Shown here one piece after another: positions 1 through 7,927 of a DNA stretch of 64,000 nt; within the stretch, counting starts at the first letter, position 1, and each line of letters opens with the position of its first letter. Under the pieces are notes generated by a model that was not told the origin of the DNA, ran no database searches, and worked only from the letters and a program-made list of their open reading frames with translations. The translations under genes and the position numbers were made by a program. The stretch is from Candidatus Aminicenantota bacterium (GTDB lineage: Bacteria; Acidobacteriota; Aminicenantia; Aminicenantales; Saccharicenantaceae), in assembly GCA_014360005.1 (NCBI GenBank), contig JACIYI010000010.1, forward strand, positions 1 through 64,000. Direction: 5' to 3'.

Positions 1-81
1 CAATCGGCCATGGAAAGCCTCCGCCTCGGAGCGATTACCGAAGGCCTGATTGCTCTGGCCGCTCTTAACATAGCAAGGTAG
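1..81 (+). CDS. possible C-terminal end of an unrecognised + strand gene (partial)
   Basis: An open frame runs in from the left edge and stops at TAG 79-81, giving 26 residues that end ALAALNIAR. It has the amphipathic Ala/Leu/Ile look of a helical C-terminus, but I do not recognise it. It lies antisense to the downstream part of the HEPN remnant, so at most one of the two readings is a living gene here. With only 26 codons this may be chance. Confidence 0.2.
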   Translation, partial: QSAMESLRLGAITEGLIALAALNIAR

Positions 82-245
82 GCCACTGTCTAGGCAATCC
101 CCGCGTCGATTGAAAGGTTAAGCTTGGCTGCTTTCAGGTCTTTTGCGCTGCGATCCATCAATTTCTTTATGGCTGACCAGTCCGTGTTTAATTTCTGTAA
201 TAATCCCTTTCTTAAATAATCTTTTACAAATTCCTCATAACTCAT
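1..245 (-). pseudogene. HEPN-domain protein gene, interrupted by an in-frame TAG (MNT/HEPN partner)
   Basis: The gene starts at the ATG at 245 (MSYEEFVKDYL), 11 bases inside the end of the nucleotidyltransferase gene, a translational-coupling overlap typical of MNT/HEPN pairs. It reads KDLKAAKLNLSIDAGIA and then meets TAG at 90-92. The same frame continues at once as TVAYLAMLRAARA, which is the conserved HEPN stretch (usually D-x-G-I-A-Y-x-x-A-Y-x-A-M-L-x-A-A-R-A). The stop therefore stands where Tyr is usually found, one base from TAT or TAC. After ARA the frame loses resemblance to the family. I read this as a disabled toxin/partner gene with about 51 translatable codons. Alternatives are readthrough or an assembly error. 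Base composition is A+T rich, unlike the rest of the window, which suggests acquisition by transfer. Confidence 0.6.
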
Positions 246-807
246 CAACTCCCCCAACCAGAAACACTTTTGGCCCCTTAAGGATTTCTTTGATAAATGG
301 GTCTTTTTTCTTTTTTCTGGCTTTATATTCGGCTCTCTCAAAAATTACATAATTAATTTCTCTTCTCAGCAGGTTTTCAGCTTTTTTGACCTCCTGAACC
401 AGGATGTCTTCATTGACCTCTCCTATGATAATAAGGTCAATATCGCTTCCTGCCTGTTCCTCCGACCGGGCATATGAGCCATAAATAAAAGACGTTTCTA
501 TGCCCTTGATTTTGCTCATGATTTCTTTTAAAAGACCAACAACACCAATTGTTTTCAGGACAATACTCTTAAGTTCTTCATACAACGGATAGGATTTATT
601 GAGAGAATAAAACACCAGATTCCCTTTTCTGGCCGAAACAAACAAACCTTCTTTTTCCAGCGGCCGCAATTCTTTTCTGATCATGGCCACGGGTATGGAT
701 AATATCCGCTCAAGTTCTCTCAAATAGTATTGGGCATCAGGATTGGTAAAGTACAACCTGAAAAGAGCGGCTCGGGTTTTAGACTTAAAAATTCTGGTAA
801 TATCCAT
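235..807 (-). CDS. winged-helix/MNT-type nucleotidyltransferase (antitoxin-like)
   Basis: 190 residues. The first ~75 form an ArsR/MarR-like winged helix (YYLRELERILSIPVAMIRKEL, then a KEGLFVSARKGN wing). Residues ~95-175 form a minimal nucleotidyltransferase with the signature GSYARSEEQAGSDIDLIIIG, i.e. the G-S-x(n)-S-D-I-D metal-binding motif. MNT/HEPN modules work as toxin-antitoxin pairs in which MNT AMPylates the HEPN RNase. This one has its own DNA-binding domain fused, so it probably represses its own promoter: a 42-bp nested palindrome of GGTTACA/TGTAACC half-sites lies immediately upstream. There is no clear Shine-Dalgarno before ATG 807. The downstream HEPN gene is broken. The nucleotidyltransferase call is firm; the antitoxin role is inferred. 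Confidence 0.8.
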   Translation of the reverse strand: MDITRIFKSKTRAALFRLYFTNPDAQYYLRELERILSIPVAMIRKELRPLEKEGLFVSARKGNLVFYSLNKSYPLYEELKSIVLKTIGVVGLLKEIMSKIKGIETSFIYGSYARSEEQAGSDIDLIIIGEVNEDILVQEVKKAENLLRREINYVIFERAEYKARKKKKDPFIKEILKGPKVFLVGGVDEL

Positions 808-808
808 T

Positions 809-850
809 TGTTACCCTATTAGGTTACAAATGTAACCTATTATGGTTACA
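809..850. promoter_or_regulatory. nested-palindrome operator over the MNT gene promoter
   Basis: Four copies of a 7-base half-site alternate in orientation: TGTTACC 809-815, GGTTACA 822-828, TGTAACC 831-837 and GGTTACA 844-850. Inner and outer pairs share one centre of symmetry (829.5), and the inner pair extends to a 9-bp perfect arm (TAGGTTACA/TGTAACCTA). A minus-strand promoter overlaps it: TTGACA at 857-852, 17 nt spacer, TACATT at 834-829. A protein bound here would cover the -10, so autorepression by the winged-helix MNT protein is the likely use. Confidence 0.65.
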
Positions 851-868
851 TTGTCAACGTAAGGAAAT

Positions 869-2605
869 TCAGGGGGCGTGGAAAAGCTCTACCACGGAAG
901 GTTCGGGGTTATCCTCATAAATCAAACTCTGCTTCGGATAGAATATGAACTTATGGTAGAGCCATAGGGCTGCGGCCATCAGAATAAAGATGGCATAAAA
1001 GACCACAAACCGTCTGGTACTGGCCAGAATTTCTGGCTCCAGCCAGCGCGGGATGAAGATGTAAGCCAGAAAAGAAAAAAGGTAAACGATCCATAAAACA
1101 TGGAGCTGACTTTTGCCCGGAAGATAAGAGCAGGCAAAAGGAAATTTTCTGTGCTGGAAGAAAAGTAGTTCCATCAACAATACAGCAAAGGCCAGGTCAT
1201 AAAGGCAATGCCACCCGGCCGCCTTGAAGTTCCAGATTACTCCATAAAAAGCAAACATTAACCCATATAGAGGAAGAATAAAAAACAAGAAGATGCTTTT
1301 CCTTAAGGCTGAAAAATAGGGCCATCTATCAGGATTTTCTGTTATCCGAAAAGCCCAGTTAGCTTCAAAGTTCACCGGAATGTTGACCGCATCCCTCACC
1401 CCGACCAGCATAAAAAAGCTTAAAACCAGAGGCAGCGACAGCATGTTTCCAGACTGGTATTTCCAGAAATACTTTCCCGTTGAGGCCAGCATAATCAGGG
1501 TAAAAGCCACCCCAACCCCCAGGTAAGACATAACCCGGTTGCGATGCAGTCGGCTGCGACGAAACACGCTGTGGTAAAACCAGAAAGCTGCTTTTTCGCT
1601 CGGGTTTCTCAGCCAGATTAAGCTTAAACCCGGCTCAGCGAGTCTTCTCAGTAGCGAAGGACGATAATGTTTTACCCCCTCCGGAGCCATTTTTTTCAGG
1701 TGCCGGTTGTAGGAAAATAAGATAATAACGAAAAATGCTCCAACGACCGCCCCCAGAGCCAGAAGAGCCCTGTCTGCCAGCTTCTCAAAGAATACCTCCT
1801 TATTCCCCATCAGCACCTGATACAAACCGGTAAACCAGAGGGGCGGGAAATTCATTACCCAGGGATTTGGTGCCTCTTTTATCGCCTGAAGGCTTTCATA
1901 CCACCGTTCAATCCATTTGGTATCCATCACGAAAAAATAAAGCACAAAAACATGAGCCGCCACCAGGACGAACCTGACGAGGTCAGAAAACCGCTGAAAA
2001 AACTTTCCCCGAAGAATGATGGTAAATATTCCCGGTATGATGGCCATGGCGAAAAAGACAAAGGCGCCAGCTGCCAGCATGACCAGAAGATGGGTCAGGA
2101 AAAGGGCAAAGGCCGAAAACAGGCCATAGCCTTTTGATTGAGAGAGATACATGGCAAATACTACTGAAGACAGCGAATTAATACCCGCCACAAACAGCCC
2201 GAGAAAAATTATCAGACTGATGAATTTGGCCGAAAAGACAGTGAGTGGCCTGACTGGCAGAGGCATCAGGTTGGCATAATCTTTCTGAGCAAGAAAAATA
2301 ACGTCCCACTCAAAAAGAGTGATGAGACCGATTAAAACTATTATCAGGGTGGTGAAAACAGCTGTCTCGGCCCAGGCTGTCCCGCTTTCTGGAAACAGCA
2401 GGTACTTAAAAAGAAGAGCATCAGCTACATAACCCGGGAAAATAGACAGAATAGCGATAACGCCTATAACCTTCCCCACCATCTGCTCTTCAAAGAAAAC
2501 TGTTTCATTAAGAAAAAGGCGCTTAAAGAAATGTCGGGTGAGAATTATTAACCGGGAAGAGGAAGCAAAGGCAGCTAAATTAAATTTATCAAAGAGCCTG
2601 ACCAT
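869..2605 (-). CDS. ABC transporter permease, large ABC-2 type (exporter subunit)
   Basis: 578 residues with about a dozen hydrophobic segments spread over the full length (for example VIGVIAILSIFPGYVADALLF near the N-terminus and a final FYAIFILMAAALWLYHKFIF). A long loop around residues 240-270 and a basic loop before the second half (LKKMAPEGVKHYRPSLLRRL) separate two membrane halves. It starts 13 bases after the ATPase gene ends, so the two form one operon and one exporter. Substrate is unknown; family members export lipids, peptides or antibiotics. No substrate-binding protein gene is nearby, consistent with export. The exact family within ABC-2 is uncertain. Confidence 0.8.
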   Translation of the reverse strand: MVRLFDKFNLAAFASSSRLIILTRHFFKRLFLNETVFFEEQMVGKVIGVIAILSIFPGYVADALLFKYLLFPESGTAWAETAVFTTLIIVLIGLITLFEWDVIFLAQKDYANLMPLPVRPLTVFSAKFISLIIFLGLFVAGINSLSSVVFAMYLSQSKGYGLFSAFALFLTHLLVMLAAGAFVFFAMAIIPGIFTIILRGKFFQRFSDLVRFVLVAAHVFVLYFFVMDTKWIERWYESLQAIKEAPNPWVMNFPPLWFTGLYQVLMGNKEVFFEKLADRALLALGAVVGAFFVIILFSYNRHLKKMAPEGVKHYRPSLLRRLAEPGLSLIWLRNPSEKAAFWFYHSVFRRSRLHRNRVMSYLGVGVAFTLIMLASTGKYFWKYQSGNMLSLPLVLSFFMLVGVRDAVNIPVNFEANWAFRITENPDRWPYFSALRKSIFLFFILPLYGLMFAFYGVIWNFKAAGWHCLYDLAFAVLLMELLFFQHRKFPFACSYLPGKSQLHVLWIVYLFSFLAYIFIPRWLEPEILASTRRFVVFYAIFILMAAALWLYHKFIFYPKQSLIYEDNPEPSVVELFHAP

Positions 2606-2618
2606 GGTTCAGCCCCGG

Positions 2619-3389
2619 CTAAGCATTTTTCTTCATCAAGGACAGAAGTTCCGAAGCGGCTTTTTCCGGTTCTTCCTGTAAGACTAACTGGCTGAAAATT
2701 TCCTCCAGCGACGGGACCTTCATCAAATGACGCAGGTTGTCAACCGAATCATCTGCCTGAACTCTGCCTTTGTGCAGGATTATCACCCGGCTGGCTATTT
2801 TCTCTACCACCTCCAGAATGTGAGAAGAATAGATGACAATTCTTCCCTCAGCCACCAGATGACGGATTAGCTCTCTGACCATCAGAGCCGTGGTAACATC
2901 CAGGCCAGAAAGCGGCTCGTCCAGAAGCAGAATTTCCGGGTCGTGGAGCAGGGCGGCTGAAATCAGCACCTTCTGGACCATGCCCTTAGAAAAGGAAGCA
3001 ATTTCGGAATACATATCGCCGTCAAGGTTGAAAACTTCCATAAAGCCTTTAATTTTTGGTTTAAGCACTGAGTCTTTAATCCCGCGGAGCCTTCCCACCA
3101 TCATTAAGTAATCATAGGCGCTCAGGTGAGAATAAATGGCCGGCTCTTCCGGCACATAGCCCAGCCTGGCTTTAAACCAGACCAGGTTTTTCCAGATGTT
3201 TCGGCCCTGGTAGATGATTTCGCCAGCTGTTGGCTCTAAGAGACCGGCCAGCATCTTGATGGTCGTGGATTTGCCAGCGCCGTTTGGCCCCAGGTAACCA
3301 ACTGACTCCCCCGGCCTCACAGTAAAGCTAACATTATCCACCGCCTTCAGAAACCCATATTTTTTGCTCACCCCTTTTAGCTCTAACAT
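2619..3389 (-). CDS. ABC transporter ATP-binding protein
   Basis: 256 residues, standard length for a single nucleotide-binding domain. Walker A is GPNGAGKST (residues ~35-43). The signature is a variant, SFSKGMVQKV instead of LSGGQ, which is usual in ABC-2 exporter ATPases. Walker B is EILLLDEPLSGLD and the switch His is in YSSHIL. The C-terminal ~35 residues (PSLEEIFSQLVLQEE) are the helical tail seen in CcmA/NatA-type exporters. First gene of the two-gene operon with the permease; it energises that permease in the inner membrane. Confidence 0.9.
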   Translation of the reverse strand: MLELKGVSKKYGFLKAVDNVSFTVRPGESVGYLGPNGAGKSTTIKMLAGLLEPTAGEIIYQGRNIWKNLVWFKARLGYVPEEPAIYSHLSAYDYLMMVGRLRGIKDSVLKPKIKGFMEVFNLDGDMYSEIASFSKGMVQKVLISAALLHDPEILLLDEPLSGLDVTTALMVRELIRHLVAEGRIVIYSSHILEVVEKIASRVIILHKGRVQADDSVDNLRHLMKVPSLEEIFSQLVLQEEPEKAASELLSLMKKNA

Positions 3390-3808
3390 GCTTTATATCC
3401 TTAATTCTTCGGATTCTTTTAAATTATTTTCATTGATCCGACAGTCAACAATTTTCTTCACTTGGTTGTTTCTTCCCTTACAATTTTCAGATGTTTAAAG
3501 AATAATTGCCTATTGGCCACCTGTCATTTCCTGTTTAAGAGAAAGTTAGAAGCAGACCCGGGTATCCTGACCTGAGAAAAACCAGAACATAGCCAAACCC
3601 CGGAATAACTTTGGTCTTAAAACAGGCCTTAATCTCACAGAAGCCCTCTCTCGAATTGTAGGTTTATTATAATCAAAATGAAAAAATCCAGGCAAGAAAT
3701 CATTATCTACAATAATATTACGCCCGCGCCTGTCGTTAAGTTTAAGCTTTGGGATTGAATGGATAGCTCTTGATTAAATAGTCTGAGATTTAGTGGACCA
3801 AACCGGGC
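3390..3808. other. intergenic, no gene seen
   Basis: A+T-rich spacer between two minus-strand genes. It should hold the promoter of the ABC operon (a TTGACT-like element followed by AATAAT-like sequence lies near 3425-3450, too degenerate to call) and the end of the kinase transcript's upstream neighbour. I found no tRNA, repeat or credible small ORF. Confidence 0.5.
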
Positions 3809-6784
3809 TTAGCCAATGGCCAATTCCAGCTGCTGAAAAAGCTCAGCCGCCGTTCCAGGCCGCCAGCCGCGGTCGACAGCCAGGGCCCGGGCAAAAAATT
3901 CCTCCCAGCCTGGTGCTACTCCCGGCAGGTGCTGGCTCAGTGGCACACAGCAGCCAGCCAGAATTGAGCGTCGCCAGTTTTCCCTATCCTCGACCGGAAA
4001 TGGAAGTCCCCCGGTCAGGGCCTCGTAAGCCGTTACGGCCAGGGCCCACAGGTCCCAGGAAATTGACGGCTTTCCGCCAAGGAGTTGCTCTGGAGACATG
4101 TAAGCCAGGGTGCCCACCAGCACTCCCGATTCTGTGATCAGCATGTTACCCGGTTGGTCGCTTTCTTCACCGGGGTCCAGAAACTTGGCCACCCCGAAAT
4201 CCAGGAGCTTAACCCTGGGGCTTAGGCCCTCGACATCAGGGCATAAATGTATATTTTCAGGTTTAAGGTCACGGTGAATAAGTTTATGTCTGTGAGCAGT
4301 ATCAACTGCCTGGCAAACCTGGCGGAAAATATGAATGACCAGAGAAGGTTCCAGCCTGCCTCTGGCATAGAGGCGTTGACGCAGGGTTTCTCCTTCCAGC
4401 AGCTCCATCACCAGAAAAGCATGCACTCCTCCCTCCACACCATAATCGTAAACCGTAACCACGTTGGGGTGGTCAAAAGCGGCCGTGGCCCGGGCTTCCT
4501 GCTCAAAGCGCCTGGCGGCCGCGGGACTATAGACAAATTCCTCTCTCATCACCTTGACTGCCACCCGGCGCCCCAGAGCTATGTCCCGGGCTTCATAAAC
4601 GGTTCCCATGCCGCCCCCGCCCCGGCGCCGCTCCAAATGATAACGTCCGGCCATGGTCCGCGGCAAAGGAACCGGGTTAAGCACAGCACCATCGTACTGG
4701 CAACTGGTGGAGCCGGTCTCCCAGCAACTGCCGCATTTCGGGCATTCTTCAAACCCTTCAGGGGTCAACCCAGTTGATGGCCCCTGTCTTTCTAAAGATA
4801 GAAGCAAGTTGGCAGCCACCGCTTCCAGCAGCTCATTGTCTTCCTCCATATAGGGTTCTTCAGAACGCTTTTCCCCCAGCACCAGCAGAGCTTCGTTACC
4901 CTGGGGATTCATGGAGATCGGGACCAGCAGGCAGGCCTTGGCCTGTCTCAACCACTCTGTCTCATACACGGTTAGCCGTTCATCACCTGCGGAGCGCATG
5001 GTCCTGGTGGCTTCCATCAATACCTCGCCATCTTTTTTTTCTTCAACTACAGTCCCTGTGCTCATCGCTTCAATTCGGGTTAAATCGAGCGCCCGGTTAT
5101 CCCTTCGCAGCTTAATAACGAAGCTGCATTCAGCTGCCATCTGGGGAAGAGTCCATTCCCCCGGCCAGACCGCCAGAGATTGGAAAATGCCATGGCCGCC
5201 GGCTCGATGCATAATGGAGACGAAGGTCGGGTGCAGAGCCTGGGCGATACGTATCACGGCTATTTCAGCTGCCGAGGCAAAACTTCTGGCTCGGGCTGAC
5301 TCTACCGCCAGTTCTTTCAGCAACTGCTGGGCATCATATTGCTCCCTGAAAAACTTGCGGTCAATAGCCCGCTTCCAGCGCTGTCGCTGGGAATGAACGC
5401 CAGCCGCCAGAGCTGCTAGCAGCAGGTATATCCAGCCCCGCGTTTTTAGAATTTGTATGAAAGGTTGATTCCCGTGAATAAGCATATCGGCTGCCAGACC
5501 GGCGGCCAGGATCGGGACAATGGCCAGCAAAGCTCCCCTGGTTAGGGCATATTGTATTCCCTGTCGGATTATAAGTCGGATATCGAGCAGGCGATGTTTC
5601 AGGATGGAATAAGCGAAAGAAAGCGGAAACAGGATGAATACGGCCGCGATAAAAAGATCAGGCCAACCCGAAGCCAGCCAGCGAAAGACTCCCGGCGGCC
5701 ATTTTGACTCCCAGATCACCAACCTTATGACCCCAGGCAGGACGCCGATTGCCCCACCTATGAACAAGACCCTGAGCTTGCGCTTCTCGTTCAGGTCTTT
5801 CAGCCGGAAATAGTTAAAGGTGACAGCCAGCAAAGAAGCCAGAAAATAAAGACCCAGTAACCGGGGACCCCCGGCTTTTAAGGCCTGACCTAAAGCCCGG
5901 GAAGGCCAGTAGACCAGGTTAACAGTATAAAGCAAATATCCTGGAACTAAGGTCAGGACCGGAACCCAGGAGAGCAGCACCGGCCATGGCCGGCGGAATA
6001 AAGGGCGCGGGAATAGAGCAAAAAATGTCAGCATGATTGGACCTACCAGGTATGAAGCCAGCCGCGGCAGCCATAGGAGGGCACCCAAAGGTAAGGGTAG
6101 ATTCCTCCAGATGGCTGCTCCACCCCAGGGTAAGGTAAACCACCAGGCCATGCTAACCGAAAGTGAAGCCAGAGCCAGGGCTCCCAGCAAGGCCAGTCGG
6201 TCAGCCGGCTTTTTAAGAGCAATGAATAGAGCAGTGGCCAGCAAGAAGATTGAGACTACCTGCCAGATGATAAAAGCTTTCCGCCCGGCTGGCCTGGACC
6301 GTTCAATACTGACCGCAATCTGCAAGTACTGGCCATTTCGCTGCACTTCTAAGATGTGAGTATGACCGGTCACAAGGTTAGCCGTAATCGCGACAATATC
6401 GGACTCGGTCTTTACTCTGTTTCCATCAAATGACAGGAGAAGGTCACCTGATTTAAGGCCGGCTCTATCAGCCGGTGTACCAGGATAAACAATGATAGTG
6501 ACGACACCCGGCTCTTCTCCCGGCTTTAACCTGAAGCCCGGAGCTTCCGGCCCTAATAACACGCAATAAGATTGAAAAATAAAATAGGCTATAAAAACGG
6601 CTGCTAAAAGGTAAAGCCACACCGGCGGTTTCAACCCGGGCTTGGGCCTGGGTCCAACTTGTCTTTTGGAACGGGTTGAATCAGGAGAGTTCAAATTGAT
6701 ATTATTCGAGACGCTTCCTGCTTTGGCGGTCAGGACAACCGGAAAAAACAGTCTTCCGGGAAATCCGGTGTCCGGTGACAGCAT
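3809..6784 (-). CDS. PDZ / multi-TM / GAF / zinc-ribbon receptor Ser/Thr protein kinase
   Basis: 991 residues. In order: a TM helix (~55-77), a PDZ domain (~92-161; VYPGTPADRAGLKSGDLLLSFDG), eight or nine TM helices (~171-480), a GAF-like sensor (~490-665), a four-Cys zinc ribbon (C681, C684, C687, C695) and a Hanks-type kinase (~705-991). Catalytic residues are present: Gly-rich loop GGGGMGTVYEA, Lys744 (VAVKV), Asp839 in HRDLKPEN and Asp862 in DFG, plus YMSPEQ. The PDZ falls on the far side of the first helix, so it should lie in the periplasm while the kinase is cytoplasmic. The start is fixed by GGAGGAGG 8 nt upstream. Likely an envelope-signal sensor; ligand and substrates are unknown. 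Confidence 0.88.
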   Translation of the reverse strand: MLSPDTGFPGRLFFPVVLTAKAGSVSNNINLNSPDSTRSKRQVGPRPKPGLKPPVWLYLLAAVFIAYFIFQSYCVLLGPEAPGFRLKPGEEPGVVTIIVYPGTPADRAGLKSGDLLLSFDGNRVKTESDIVAITANLVTGHTHILEVQRNGQYLQIAVSIERSRPAGRKAFIIWQVVSIFLLATALFIALKKPADRLALLGALALASLSVSMAWWFTLPWGGAAIWRNLPLPLGALLWLPRLASYLVGPIMLTFFALFPRPLFRRPWPVLLSWVPVLTLVPGYLLYTVNLVYWPSRALGQALKAGGPRLLGLYFLASLLAVTFNYFRLKDLNEKRKLRVLFIGGAIGVLPGVIRLVIWESKWPPGVFRWLASGWPDLFIAAVFILFPLSFAYSILKHRLLDIRLIIRQGIQYALTRGALLAIVPILAAGLAADMLIHGNQPFIQILKTRGWIYLLLAALAAGVHSQRQRWKRAIDRKFFREQYDAQQLLKELAVESARARSFASAAEIAVIRIAQALHPTFVSIMHRAGGHGIFQSLAVWPGEWTLPQMAAECSFVIKLRRDNRALDLTRIEAMSTGTVVEEKKDGEVLMEATRTMRSAGDERLTVYETEWLRQAKACLLVPISMNPQGNEALLVLGEKRSEEPYMEEDNELLEAVAANLLLSLERQGPSTGLTPEGFEECPKCGSCWETGSTSCQYDGAVLNPVPLPRTMAGRYHLERRRGGGGMGTVYEARDIALGRRVAVKVMREEFVYSPAAARRFEQEARATAAFDHPNVVTVYDYGVEGGVHAFLVMELLEGETLRQRLYARGRLEPSLVIHIFRQVCQAVDTAHRHKLIHRDLKPENIHLCPDVEGLSPRVKLLDFGVAKFLDPGEESDQPGNMLITESGVLVGTLAYMSPEQLLGGKPSISWDLWALAVTAYEALTGGLPFPVEDRENWRRSILAGCCVPLSQHLPGVAPGWEEFFARALAVDRGWRPGTAAELFQQLELAIG

Positions 6785-7090
6785 AGGCGTAGCCTCCTCC
6801 AGATATGTCGGCTCTTCAATTGGGGTCCGTCACCAGTTAGCTTGGTGAGTTGCCCTCATTATGACCATTGGCCCCGGCCCAGTTCTCCGAATGATCGGAT
6901 ATACTTCGTTCCCCCAAGGCCACAACAGATTCAACTGGCCGCGGGATTGGACCCGGTTTCCCCCGAGAAAACAGCTAATTAAATGGCTTGTTCTATTTTG
7001 TTATATTTTAATCAATCAAAATCGACGGTGTCAATGTCAAATTTCAATCGGGTAGGCCAGGTGCAAACAGTCATAACAATATCAGGTTAT
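6785..7090. other. intergenic, no gene seen
   Basis: About 300 bases between the kinase start and the 3' end of the SRP RNA gene. It contains the kinase Shine-Dalgarno (GGAGGAGG on the minus strand near 6793-6800) and an A+T-rich stretch at 6980-7030. No tRNA, repeat or convincing ORF. Confidence 0.45.
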
Positions 7091-7095
7091 AAAAA

Positions 7096-7375
<280 letters not shown>

Positions 7376-7466
7376 GTTATTATAGCACATCTTCCTTATA
7401 AATTTTTGAACTATAGGCGAATTGGCAAATAACCTGCTGAACCGCTTGCAGTTGAGAAAAAAAATA

Positions 7467-7495
7467 TTGACAAGCTTTGCCAGTTGAGATAGAAG
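7467..7495 (+). promoter_or_regulatory. sigma70-type promoter for the DUF378 gene
   Basis: TTGACA at 7467-7472, a 17-nt spacer, then TAGAAG at 7490-7495. The Shine-Dalgarno GGAGG follows at about 7521, giving a leader of roughly 30 nt before ATG 7532. Confidence 0.5.
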
Positions 7496-7531
7496 AATAT
7501 CGTATTCTCAAATATCCTATGGAGGGCATCT

Positions 7532-7768
7532 ATGAGCAAATTAAACTGGCTGGACTGGCTTTGCTTCATCCTGGTTATCGTTGGAGGGCTCAACTGGTTG
7601 CTGGTTGGAGCCTTCAGCTTTGACCTGGTCAAGGCAATCTTTGGCGACATGACAACCATTGCCAGGATTGTTTACATCCTGGTGGGAGTTGCTGCTCTGT
7701 ATATTTTGCTTTTTATTCTCCCTAAGTTGGGAAAAAGGAAAGCAGCTGCCCCAGCCCCGGCGGCCTGA
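7532..7768 (+). CDS. DUF378 family small membrane protein
   Basis: 78 residues with two TM helices (LCFILVIVGGLNWLLVGAF and TIARIVYILVGVAALYILLFIL). The signature GGLNWLLVG and the placement of both helices match DUF378 (YuzA-like) proteins, whose role is unknown. A Lys/Arg then Ala/Pro-rich tail (KLGKRKAAAPAPAA) should lie in the cytoplasm. A strong Shine-Dalgarno (GGAGG, 6-7 nt upstream) and its own promoter suggest a single-gene, well-expressed unit. Confidence 0.88.
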   Translation: MSKLNWLDWLCFILVIVGGLNWLLVGAFSFDLVKAIFGDMTTIARIVYILVGVAALYILLFILPKLGKRKAAAPAPAA

Positions 7769-7927
7769 TTAAAAAGAAAAAGCTGATTTAAGACTTCAGG
7801 CTCCACGGTAATAAAATAGTCGCCTCCGTCAGCCACCTCATAGACAGAACTAATCATTGCGAGACGGAAAGTCCAGAACAGCGCCCTGGCAATAGAGCTG
7901 GCTACACCTGTATTACATTAATTTTTT

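Noticed and set aside
143..352. Plus-strand 69-codon frame over the MNT/HEPN junction
   Set aside because: Antisense to two supported frames, with composition typical of a chance frame.
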